Made by a program: the position numbers and the translations under genes. Shown piece by piece: positions 37,016-44,779 of a stretch of DNA of 64,000 bases (its first letter is position 1; each line of letters starts with the position of its first letter). The notes under the pieces were generated by a model. The model made no database searches, was not told where the DNA came from, and was given only the letters and a program-made list of their open reading frames with translations. This stretch comes from Flavobacterium sp. NRK F7. GTDB lineage: Bacteria > Bacteroidota > Bacteroidia > Flavobacteriales > Flavobacteriaceae. Where the stretch lies: positions 2,495,085 through 2,559,084 of the forward strand of contig NZ_JAMXLB010000001.1 of the NCBI RefSeq assembly GCF_024054195.1, given 5' to 3'.

Positions 37016-37393
37016 TTAGTTTATTTTAGGAGGTAACCAAATTGAAAAGGTCAAATTGGATTTAAAAAAAGAAGGATAAAAAAATAGTTTACTCCCTTTA
37101 AAAAAGACATCTTTTAAAAGTAATTGAAAAGACACCAAAGGAAAAATAATTAGAATATTTGTTGTAGTATCAAAGGTTTTAAAGGGTAAATCTTGATGCT
37201 CTTCTGTATCAGAGGTAGCATTTTTGGTATAATGCTCTTTGATAAAATCAAAAAAAGTAATGGTAGACTCTTCTTTTTCATTTTGATGCTCTTCATAATG
37301 AGCAATAAGATTGGGAAATTTGAATAATTGTCCTATTGATGTGTTGGCACACAAAAATAGTGAAGCTAACCATAGGACAATTATTCTTTTCAT
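37016..37393 (-). CDS. Small secreted protein preceding the metal-efflux pump, function unknown
   Basis: The 125-residue protein has a signal peptide (CANTSIGQ) and a His/Glu-rich central part: FPNLIAHYEEHQNEKEES, then FFDFIKEHYTK and TEEHQDLPFK. From memory, proteins with the pattern L..HY.EH.....I.F.DF...HY occur next to czc genes in Bacteroidota, but I know no assigned function. It lies 90 nt before the CzcA-TolC gene in the same direction and is preceded by the TTAAG repeat pair and a -7 box. A periplasmic metal-binding or sensing role is a guess. Confidence 0.7.
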   Translation of the reverse strand: MKRIIVLWLASLFLCANTSIGQLFKFPNLIAHYEEHQNEKEESTITFFDFIKEHYTKNATSDTEEHQDLPFKTFDTTTNILIIFPLVSFQLLLKDVFFKGSKLFFYPSFFKSNLTFSIWLPPKIN

Positions 37394-37463
37394 AACATAA
37401 AATTGAAAAAATGAATTCTTTTTAAAACCAAATAAAATATATTTGGATTCAAATAACTACTTA

Positions 37464-37509
37464 CAAAAATACAGATTAAATAGGATTTGAATCTTAAGTT
37501 CTACTTAGG
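37464..37509 (-). promoter_or_regulatory. Candidate response-regulator site and promoter of the metal-efflux operon
   Basis: On the minus strand CCTAAGTAGAACTTAAG (37493-37509) contains two TAAG units 11 bp apart. A TATTTTTG -7 box (37464-37471) follows after 21 nt. No TTG -33 element is present; the repeats lie in its place. The same geometry is seen at 42633-42667. The repeats overlap the last codons of the histidine kinase gene. Confidence 0.5.
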
Positions 37510-38901
37510 ATTTTCAGAAGAAAAACGTAATTTAATTTCTGTCCCTTCATTTAGAACACTGTGTACTGTAATTTCTATTTTTAATAAATCGCACAGCCGT
37601 TTTACTATAGATAAACCTAAACCTGTACCTTTTATTTCTGGATGATCCGAAACATCGGAGCGATAAAAAGAGTTGAAAATTTTATCTACATTTTCATTAG
37701 AAATACCTATTCCATTATCTTGAATACTGAAAATGATTTGATTTTTTTGTTGCGTTAATGAAAGAAAAATATTGCCTTTTTCGTTAGTATATTTAACGGC
37801 ATTGGAGATTAAATTACTGATAATTATCGACACCAAATAGTGATCCGATAAATAATAAAAATCATCAGAAAACAAGGTCTTAATCTGAATTTTTTTGGTT
37901 TCAATTTTTTCAGAAAAACGAGCTAAACAATCTAATATTATAGCGTTTAAATAAATCGTTTCTTCTTTACTATTCTGTTTTTGGTTTTCAAAACGTGCTA
38001 ATAATAATAGCTGATCTACCATATGATTCAATCGATTCACTTCAGAAATGCAAAAATTAATTTTTGACTCATATTCTTCTTGACTTCTCGATTTTCGTAT
38101 TAAAACCTCCATGGTTCCTTTAATCACCGCTAAGGGTGTTCGCAGTTCATGTGATGCATCAGAAGTAAACTGTTTCTCTCTTTCTATTGTATTTTCGATT
38201 CTATCTAATAAATTATTAATGTTTTCAGAAAGTGTAAACAATTCGTCTTTGTTATTAGGTAAAGGAATTCGGGTTTGCAGGTTATCTTTAGTAATTTTAC
38301 TTGAAGTTTCAATAATCGTACTTACAGGTTTAATACTTCTTCCAGCAAAGAAACGTGCAATTAGAAACAGTATGATTAAAATTATCGGAAAAGTGATGAG
38401 AAGAATTTCCTTCAAAATTTTTACAATTTCAAAATCTTCTAAAGACATTGCAACTACTAAATACCCTACAACTTTTCCTTTATTAAGAATTGAAGTTTGC
38501 GTTTGTCGAAGTGGTATGTTATTGAGAGATGAATTGATGAATTTTTCATTACAATTTTCATCAAATAATTGCAAATGAGCATCATTAAGATTTGGTGATT
38601 TATCAATAAGTTGTTTGTTATTGTCGTAAAATTCGACAAAAACAGGATTTACTTTAATTGAATTATGTTCTCTTGCTCTCCATTGATCCACCTGAATTAA
38701 GTAAGTATCATTACTATCGGTAGTTACATCATCAAGGTGTTTCAATAATTCATTTGAAATTTCACTATTTACGTGTTGGTTGACACTATAATTGACGATT
38801 CCGTAGATAAAGATAAACACAATAGCAATTAGGATTGAACTACTAAGAATGTAGTTAAATGCAATTCTGTTTTTAAATGAAAAGGATAAAAAATTAGTCA
38901 T
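37501..38901 (-). CDS. Two-component sensor histidine kinase
   Basis: The 466-residue protein has two membrane helices (about 15-38 and 165-185) around a periplasmic sensor region of about 125 residues, then HAMP (about 186-240). The HisKA domain carries phospho-accepting H251 in FTSDASHELRTPLA. An ATPase domain follows with NLISNAVKYTNEKG, IQDNGIGIS and GTGLGLSIVKRL. Its start overlaps the stop of the response regulator gene by 8 nt, so they form a cognate pair. It is the last gene of the thioredoxin/ApbE operon. The signal is unknown. Confidence 0.93.
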   Translation of the reverse strand: MTNFLSFSFKNRIAFNYILSSSILIAIVFIFIYGIVNYSVNQHVNSEISNELLKHLDDVTTDSNDTYLIQVDQWRAREHNSIKVNPVFVEFYDNNKQLIDKSPNLNDAHLQLFDENCNEKFINSSLNNIPLRQTQTSILNKGKVVGYLVVAMSLEDFEIVKILKEILLITFPIILIILFLIARFFAGRSIKPVSTIIETSSKITKDNLQTRIPLPNNKDELFTLSENINNLLDRIENTIEREKQFTSDASHELRTPLAVIKGTMEVLIRKSRSQEEYESKINFCISEVNRLNHMVDQLLLLARFENQKQNSKEETIYLNAIILDCLARFSEKIETKKIQIKTLFSDDFYYLSDHYLVSIIISNLISNAVKYTNEKGNIFLSLTQQKNQIIFSIQDNGIGISNENVDKIFNSFYRSDVSDHPEIKGTGLGLSIVKRLCDLLKIEITVHSVLNEGTEIKLRFSSENPK

Positions 38902-39556
38902 TTGCTATGTATCCAACACCTCTAATTGTTTTAATTAATTCTTCGTCTTTAGATAGGTTTAGTTTTTTTCGAATGGCATTCATAAAAACATCGATTACTC
39001 CTGTATCGTAATCAAAATGGATGTCCCAAACATCTTCGATAATTTTATTTCTAGTACAAACTTTTCCTTTGTTACCAATAAGATAAGCTAATAGTTCAAA
39101 TTCTCTTTGCGTTAATGATACCTCTTTTTTATCAACAAAAACTTGAAATTTATTTTTATCTACTGTAATATTTCCTAATGTTAATTTTTCATTGGATTGA
39201 CTGGAACGAAAATGTACTTTTATGCGTTCCAATAATTCTTCAAAGCTAAATGGTTTTTTGATATAATCATTCGCTCCCGATTTTAAACCTTCTATGGTTT
39301 CTTGAACGGTATCTTTAGCTGTTAAAAAGATAATCGGAACCGTTTGTCTTACTTTGCGTATGGCTTTACAAACCTCTACGCCACTCATTCCAGGTAACAT
39401 CCAATCTAAAAGTACTAAATCTACAGAATGCTGCATCGCCTTTTCAAGTCCTTCTTTTCCATTAATAGCATATGAAATGGAGTACCCCTCTTCTTCTAAA
39501 CCTTGTTTTAGAAAATCAATAATTCCTTTTTCATCTTCGATTATAAGAATGTGCAT
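38894..39556 (-). CDS. OmpR-family response regulator
   Basis: The 220-residue regulator starts at MHILIIEDEKG (ATG at 39556; an upstream in-frame ATG adds eight atypical residues). The receiver has E7-D8, phospho-accepting D51 in LVLLDWMLPG, Thr in IFLTAKD and Lys in YIKKPF. The C-terminal winged helix (about 125-220) has VSLTQREFELLAYL and the recognition helix in VDVFMNAIRKKL, ending RGVGYIAND. Proteins of this type bind direct repeats with about 11-bp period; such repeats occur at 42600-42638 and 37493-37509. Confidence 0.94.
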   Translation of the reverse strand: MHILIIEDEKGIIDFLKQGLEEEGYSISYAINGKEGLEKAMQHSVDLVLLDWMLPGMSGVEVCKAIRKVRQTVPIIFLTAKDTVQETIEGLKSGANDYIKKPFSFEELLERIKVHFRSSQSNEKLTLGNITVDKNKFQVFVDKKEVSLTQREFELLAYLIGNKGKVCTRNKIIEDVWDIHFDYDTGVIDVFMNAIRKKLNLSKDEELIKTIRGVGYIAND

Positions 39557-39566
39557 CTGTAAAGTA

Positions 39567-40883
39567 TTATTGTTGAACAAATTTCACTCCTAAGGATACA
39601 ATATTAGCATCTAAACCATCACTTCTTTTGTAATAATTATATCGTACATCTATATTTTTTAAACCAAATTTCCAAACTTTGGCATTGGTAAAAATATCAG
39701 TATAATTCAATCCAAAACCAATTTGGTTGGCATTAAAAGTAGATAAATCATAATCTGAAGTATAATATTCTTCTGTAGAAACATGTTGTTCATAAGGTGC
39801 AAAATACTTCGATTGTTGTTGGGTATAATAACGATACATTGGAAAAACCGTAAACTTATCCGATAATTTTACAGGCAATTCAATATTCATGGTATGTGAA
39901 GATATATCCCAATTATCCATGTAATACCTATAATACGTTCGAACAACCAATCTTTCGTTGACATAGTAATTGAACCGTGCTCCAATTGGCAATTTAAAAC
40001 GGGTATCAGGAAGACGTTCAATGTCATCCGCTAATTGAAATTCATTAATAAATGAATCCGCAACATCTGAAAAATAAACCCTTTGATAAGGAGTCGATAA
40101 TAAACCTTGTTGTTGCAACACATCTAAAAAAACAGAAAATTGTAGCTTTCTCGTTACAATTTGCGAAAAGCTTAATGATAATGCGAAAGAGTTTCTATTT
40201 TTATTTTCATGAAAAGAAAACTTCGTAGGATTATAAGCCGTATTTCCTACAATGGCATAATTATTAAAAATACCACCGTTCAAATTATTTCCATTGGATT
40301 TATAATCTTGTAATTCTTTTGGATAAATAGGACTCCATGTATCCAAATAAACATTGGCTGAAATATTGAATTCGGAGTTTTTATCATTAAACAATTTGGT
40401 CAAACCACCTCCAAAACCTAAAGAAGAATAGTCGTATTCTACTGAACCAGAAAGATGTGCGTTCCAAACTGTATTTCGATCATCGGAACTATGACTATAA
40501 TTTACAACTAAGCTCGTTAAGGCATCCGACTGTGAAGCACCTGATGAAGCTTGCCAAGGGCTAGGATTATTCGTATCAAAAGGGTTAATATTACTAGACG
40601 AAGCAGATGAATAGGCAGAAATTCCAGCATCTACGGTTAAGATATCATCATCGTTTAACGGAACTGCAACAACAATTGTGGGAGTCACATCTGTTAGGTC
40701 TTCCGTTCCTTTTCCACCAGAAACAGCGGAATGAATTCCATCTTGTTTGTAATAACTAGCTAAAAAGTCCACTTCAACACTCTCCAAAACTCTCTTTTTG
40801 TAGGATACATTTGTGGAATCTTTTTCTTGTGAAAAAGACAAGCTACTCGTTAAGAGTAAGGCGATTACTATTCTATGTTTCAT
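39567..40883 (-). CDS. DUF3570 outer-membrane-type protein
   Basis: The 438-residue protein has a signal peptide (LTSSLSFSQ), then alternating beta strands typical of a barrel (SVEVDFLASYYKQDG, LSLSFSQIVTRKLQFSVFLDV, NYYVNERLVVRTYYRYYMDNWDI), ending in a terminal strand (VSLGVKFVQQ). The pattern with DVTPTIVVAVPLNDDDILTVDAGISAYSSASSSNI fits DUF3570. The S-G-A-S at residues 114-117 resembles the core of flavinylation sites modified by ApbE, whose gene lies in the same operon; this is an inference. It is 9 nt after DUF4266 and 10 nt before the response regulator gene. Confidence 0.85.
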   Translation of the reverse strand: MKHRIVIALLLTSSLSFSQEKDSTNVSYKKRVLESVEVDFLASYYKQDGIHSAVSGGKGTEDLTDVTPTIVVAVPLNDDDILTVDAGISAYSSASSSNINPFDTNNPSPWQASSGASQSDALTSLVVNYSHSSDDRNTVWNAHLSGSVEYDYSSLGFGGGLTKLFNDKNSEFNISANVYLDTWSPIYPKELQDYKSNGNNLNGGIFNNYAIVGNTAYNPTKFSFHENKNRNSFALSLSFSQIVTRKLQFSVFLDVLQQQGLLSTPYQRVYFSDVADSFINEFQLADDIERLPDTRFKLPIGARFNYYVNERLVVRTYYRYYMDNWDISSHTMNIELPVKLSDKFTVFPMYRYYTQQQSKYFAPYEQHVSTEEYYTSDYDLSTFNANQIGFGLNYTDIFTNAKVWKFGLKNIDVRYNYYKRSDGLDANIVSLGVKFVQQ

Positions 40884-40892
40884 ACTTGTTTT

Positions 40893-41102
40893 TTAATTAC
40901 AACCACAACCTCCACCAGTTTTTCCTCCATTGGCTCCTGCTGCAGCTTCTCTATATACTTGAAAATTAGTCTCAAATCGTTCACTTAAGCGAGCTGCTAA
41001 TTTCATATCAGGATCGTTAATATATTGTTTATCGTACTCTTTAACCGTATTACAAGAGATTCCTAAACTTGCAAAAACCAATATTATTCCTAATTTTCTC
41101 AT
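40893..41102 (-). CDS. DUF4266 small lipoprotein ending in GGGCGCN
   Basis: The true gene is short: 69 residues from the ATG at 41102. The longer open frame upstream would overlap the ApbE gene. It has a lipobox with C17 (ASLGISC), then KEYDKQYINDPDM, and a Gly-rich tail with two Cys (GGKTGGGCGCN). This matches DUF4266. The invariant-looking Cys-Gly-Cys end suggests a metal or thiol function, but none is established to my knowledge. It lies between apbE and the DUF3570 gene, 22 and 9 nt away. Confidence 0.85.
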   Translation of the reverse strand: MRKLGIILVFASLGISCNTVKEYDKQYINDPDMKLAARLSERFETNFQVYREAAAGANGGKTGGGCGCN

Positions 41103-41124
41103 ATGATACCTTCTTATTTTAAAT

Positions 41125-42102
41125 TTATTTTGATTGTAAATCAATATTTTTTGAATAATGTACACCGCCTTTATCATCAATAATGATACATTCGATTCCG
41201 TTAATTTGATTGATTAAATTCATTCCCACATCAACACCTAATACAAAAACACCAGTAGCAATAGCATCAGCGATTTCAGTTTGTTTAGCAAAAACAGAAA
41301 CACTAATAATACCTGAAGCTGGATAACCGCTTCTAGGATCTATAATATGAGAATATCTTTTTCCATTAAAGGTAACATATTTTTCATAGTTACCTGAAGT
41401 TTCTACTGCGCTATCTATCAAGGGAAAAGTAGCAAAAACTTTTTCTTTATTTAAGGGATTTACAATGGCAACGGTCCATGGTTCTCCATTTATTTGAAAG
41501 CCCCATGTATTAATATCTCCAGAGACATTGACAATACCAGATGTACAACCATTACTAATTAACAAGGCTTTAATTTTATCTGCTATATAACCTTGTCCAA
41601 TGCCTCCTAAACCTAACTTCATTCCTTTTTCTTTCAAGAAAATCGATTTTTGTTCCGTGTTTAAGATTATTTTTTGGTATCCAACTCGTTCCACAGATTT
41701 CTTAATTTCAGTTTCTGTTGGCATCTGTTTCATAGAACCGTCAAATTTCCAAATTCGATCCATAGAAGCATAGCTAATATCAAATGCTCCATTGGTAAGT
41801 TGTGAAACTTTAATCGCTCGTTCTACCAAATTAAATACTTCTTCATCTACCACAACTGCTTTCACACCTGCATTTTGATTGACTTTTGAAATTTGTGAAG
41901 AAGGAATCCAATCCGAAATTAAATGTTCTATTCTTTTTACTTCACTTATTGCCAAATTACAAAATTGTTCACCTTTTATCGAATCAGTCGCCACCACAGT
42001 AATTTCAAATGGACTTCCTAACAAAGAAGCCTTTTTCTTATGGAGTTGCTGTCCAAAAGAACAAATAGTTGAAATACAAAAAGCTAAGATTAAATTTTTC
42101 AT
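41125..42102 (-). CDS. apbE: FAD:protein FMN transferase (ApbE family)
   Basis: Attaches FMN covalently to Thr/Ser of exported target proteins. The 325-residue protein has a signal peptide (ISTICSFGQQ) and ApbE motifs: LLGSPFEITV, ISDWIPSSQISKVNQNAG, GLGGIGQGYIADKI, VNVSGDINTWG, SHIIDPRSGYPA and ADAIATGVFVLG. Its start codon overlaps the thioredoxin gene stop by one base (TAATG). No classic Nqr/Rnf target is nearby, so the target may be a product of this operon. Confidence 0.94.
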   Translation of the reverse strand: MKNLILAFCISTICSFGQQLHKKKASLLGSPFEITVVATDSIKGEQFCNLAISEVKRIEHLISDWIPSSQISKVNQNAGVKAVVVDEEVFNLVERAIKVSQLTNGAFDISYASMDRIWKFDGSMKQMPTETEIKKSVERVGYQKIILNTEQKSIFLKEKGMKLGLGGIGQGYIADKIKALLISNGCTSGIVNVSGDINTWGFQINGEPWTVAIVNPLNKEKVFATFPLIDSAVETSGNYEKYVTFNGKRYSHIIDPRSGYPASGIISVSVFAKQTEIADAIATGVFVLGVDVGMNLINQINGIECIIIDDKGGVHYSKNIDLQSK

Positions 42103-42536
42103 TATTTTTTTAAGGAATGAATCATTTTAATATATTCTTCTGGAGAAACATTTTTAAATCCCATCTTGCCTAAAACTTTACCTGTATTATCGAGCAAAAC
42201 TACCAAAGGAAAATTTCCTTCTATATTATATTTTTCTGCTAAGTTTCTATTATGTTCTGTTTGAGCTTCAGATAATTGATTTCCTTTTTTTCGTGGAAAA
42301 TTTGCTTTTACTAATATCCATTGCGATGCCGCTTCATTTTGAAAAGCTTCCGATTGCCAAATATTTTTATCTAATCTGATACAAGGAGCACACCAATCGG
42401 AACCTGAAAAAATAAGAACAATATCTTTATTTTCTTTTTTTGCTAATTCTTTGGCTTCATCAAAATTGTATTTCCAATCTTGCGAAAAGCTCATACTTGT
42501 AATAAACAAAAACAATACGGTTACAATTTTTTTCAT
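42102..42536 (-). CDS. Exported thioredoxin-fold protein
   Basis: The 144-residue protein has a signal peptide (FITSMSFSQ) and a thioredoxin fold with the redox motif WCAPC in FSGSDWCAPCIRLDKNIW, then a conserved Pro region (NFPLVVLLDNTGKVLGKMGF). It probably acts in the periplasm as a disulfide reductase. First gene of a six-gene unit with apbE, DUF4266, DUF3570 and a two-component system; gene junctions are all 22 nt or shorter. The small Cys-Gly-Cys lipoprotein could be its partner (inference). Confidence 0.9.
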   Translation of the reverse strand: MKKIVTVLFLFITSMSFSQDWKYNFDEAKELAKKENKDIVLIFSGSDWCAPCIRLDKNIWQSEAFQNEAASQWILVKANFPRKKGNQLSEAQTEHNRNLAEKYNIEGNFPLVVLLDNTGKVLGKMGFKNVSPEEYIKMIHSLKK

Positions 42537-42599
42537 TTCTAAATTATTTTAATACAAATTAAACGATTTTTTAAAATTCTTGTTGCTGTCTCTTTTTTA

Positions 42600-42638
42600 A
42601 TTAAGTGAAACTTAAGAATGTTTTAAGTAAAACTTAAG
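42600..42638. promoter_or_regulatory. Four TTAAG direct repeats with exact 11-bp spacing
   Basis: Units ATTAAG, CTTAAG, TTTAAG and CTTAAG begin at 42600, 42611, 42622 and 42633. The 11-bp period places each unit on the same face of the helix, as in PhoB/OmpR-type sites. The array lies between the divergent thioredoxin operon and the sulfatase-fold gene, and its last unit is 21 nt before the -7 box at 42660. Confidence 0.7.
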
Positions 42639-42659
42639 CCAATCTGATGCTGCAAAAAC

Positions 42660-42667
42660 TACTTTTG
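42660..42667 (+). promoter_or_regulatory. -7 box of the sulfatase-fold gene
   Basis: TACTTTTG matches TAnnTTTG. No TTG is found 17-23 nt upstream; the direct repeats occupy that area, as expected for an activator-dependent promoter. Transcription near 42673 excludes the ATG at 42647 as start codon. Confidence 0.55.
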
Positions 42668-42685
42668 ATTTATAATATTATAGAT

Positions 42686-44779
42686 ATGAACAAATACCTT
42701 GCCCCTTTCAAAAATCTACTATTCTTTTATATAATTTTAAATTTTCTTGTTAGAATTATATTACTCTTCCATCCGATAACACAATCCCGTTTTAGCTTTT
42801 TATCACTACTAAAGATATTCTTTTTTGGAACAATATCCGATGTCCTTGTGTTTATAATTGCAAGTATTTTCTTATGGATGTATTTACTATTTCTATCCAA
42901 TTCAAAATTTAAAAAGCCATGGGGTTATATTATATTTAGCTGTTATGTAGTTTTATTGCTGTATATACTTTCGGGTAAATCGATCTTACATGAATATGGT
43001 GGAGTTTTACCCGAATTAGGAATTCTATTTGTAGGGTTGAAAACATTATTATTTGGACTATTGCTTTTCCTACCTCGTTATCGAAAAACTATTCGATATG
43101 TAGTTTTTTCTTTTACATTATTTCTTTTCGTACTTCTCATTTTATTAAATGCTGTAAGTGAATTTTTCTTTTGGAATGAATTTGGAGTTCGATATAATTT
43201 TATTGCTGTTGATTATTTGGTTTATACCAATACCGTCATTGGAAATATCATGGAATCTTACCCTGTTGTTCCTTTATTTACCGTTTTAGGAATCGTAACA
43301 TTGCTAATCACCTATTATATAACAAAACACTCTAAAATATATGTAGAAGCATTACCAACTTTAAGAAAAAAAGTACAACTTTCAGGAATCTATCTATCCG
43401 TTTTTCTTATTTCAATATTAGGTATAGTTCAATTAACAAAACTTGAAAATTCAAAAAATGTATTTACTAACGAACTTCAAGCCAATGGGATTTACAAGTT
43501 TTATTTGGCTTTTGTAAATAGCGAGTTGGATTATAATACGTTTTATAAAACTACCTCAGATGAAAAGGCTTTCGCTCTATTAAAAAAACAATTACCTAAC
43601 ATTACTAATACCACTACCATTCGTTGGATTGACAATGATAGTGTAGAAATAAAAAAAAATGTGGTACTAATTACTATAGAAAGTTTAAGTGCCGAATTTA
43701 TGCAACTCTATGGAAATACTAGAGAAATAACCCCCTTTTTAGACTCACTAGCTTTACAAAGTTTGACTTTTACTAATTTATATGCTACTGGAAACAGAAC
43801 AGTAAGAGGTTTAGAAGCTGTTACCTTGTGTATTCCTCCTACTCCTGGAGAAAGTGTCGTAAAAAGAGAAGACAATAAAGCCAAATTTACTACGGGTAAT
43901 TTATTTAAATCCAAAGGATATGATGTAAAATATTTATATGGTGGAGACGCTTTTTTTGATAATATGCAAGATTTTTTTAGCGGAAATGGATATGATGTAA
44001 TTGACAAAAGTAGCTTTAAATCTGAAGAAATTACTTTTTCAAATGTTTGGGGCGTTTGCGATGAAGATATGGCCAAAAAAGCAATCGAAATTATGAATAC
44101 GGAAGCGCAAAAAGGAAAACCCTTTTTTAATCATTGGATGACCGTAAGTAATCACAGACCATTTACCTATCCTGATGGCAAAATTGATATTCCAAACGAT
44201 ACAAAATCGAGAGAAGGTGGCGTCAAATACACAGATTATGCGTTAAAGCAATTCTTTGCCATGGCTCAAAAACAACCGTGGTTCAATGAAACCGTATTTG
44301 TAATTGTTGCCGATCATTGCGCCTCGAGTTCAGGGAAAACTGAATTACCTATGGATAAATATAGAATACCTGCAATGATATATGCACCAAATACAATCCA
44401 ACCCAAAATGGTAAATCAATTAATGTCACAAATTGATATAATGCCTACACTATTTGGGTTATTACATTTTAAATACCAAAGCGAATTTTATGGTCAAGAT
44501 GTTTTGCAACCTAATTATAAACCTCGAGCGTTTATTGCAACTTATGAAGATTTAGGATTGATTAAAAATAATATACTAACAATTCTTTCACCTGTAAAAA
44601 AAACCAAACAATTTGATTTACAAATACATGAAAATGATTTTATAGATCCTAATTTTCAAATCTATTATGATGAAACATTTAAAAAAGTTATTGATGAAGC
44701 ACTTGTTGAAGAAGCAATAGCATATTACCAAACCGCTAGTTATTTGTTAAAAAACAAGAAATACCAACGCTTAGAGTAA
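42686..44779 (+). CDS. LTA-synthase-like membrane sulfatase/phosphotransferase
   Basis: The 697-residue protein has five membrane helices in its first 230 residues and a C-terminal alkaline-phosphatase-superfamily domain. Motifs: NVVLITIESLSAEFM (metal-binding Glu), ATGNRTVRGLEA (the Thr likely being the nucleophile), HWMTVSNHRPF and VFVIVADHCASSSG. In this fold such enzymes transfer phosphoglycerol or phosphoethanolamine to envelope molecules. The substrate here is unknown, and lipoteichoic acid is not expected in a Gram-negative. Start at 42686 from the promoter position. The 3' end overlaps the next gene tail to tail by 9 nt. Confidence 0.87.
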   Translation: MNKYLAPFKNLLFFYIILNFLVRIILLFHPITQSRFSFLSLLKIFFFGTISDVLVFIIASIFLWMYLLFLSNSKFKKPWGYIIFSCYVVLLLYILSGKSILHEYGGVLPELGILFVGLKTLLFGLLLFLPRYRKTIRYVVFSFTLFLFVLLILLNAVSEFFFWNEFGVRYNFIAVDYLVYTNTVIGNIMESYPVVPLFTVLGIVTLLITYYITKHSKIYVEALPTLRKKVQLSGIYLSVFLISILGIVQLTKLENSKNVFTNELQANGIYKFYLAFVNSELDYNTFYKTTSDEKAFALLKKQLPNITNTTTIRWIDNDSVEIKKNVVLITIESLSAEFMQLYGNTREITPFLDSLALQSLTFTNLYATGNRTVRGLEAVTLCIPPTPGESVVKREDNKAKFTTGNLFKSKGYDVKYLYGGDAFFDNMQDFFSGNGYDVIDKSSFKSEEITFSNVWGVCDEDMAKKAIEIMNTEAQKGKPFFNHWMTVSNHRPFTYPDGKIDIPNDTKSREGGVKYTDYALKQFFAMAQKQPWFNETVFVIVADHCASSSGKTELPMDKYRIPAMIYAPNTIQPKMVNQLMSQIDIMPTLFGLLHFKYQSEFYGQDVLQPNYKPRAFIATYEDLGLIKNNILTILSPVKKTKQFDLQIHENDFIDPNFQIYYDETFKKVIDEALVEEAIAYYQTASYLLKNKKYQRLE

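Noticed and set aside
38111..38578. 155-codon open frame on the plus strand inside the histidine kinase gene
   Set aside because: Antisense shadow of the kinase coding frame; no promoter and no recognisable domain.
41103..41180. Longer start for the DUF4266 gene
   Set aside because: The extension overlaps the ApbE gene and would bury the lipoprotein signal; the ATG at 41102 gives the expected short lipoprotein.
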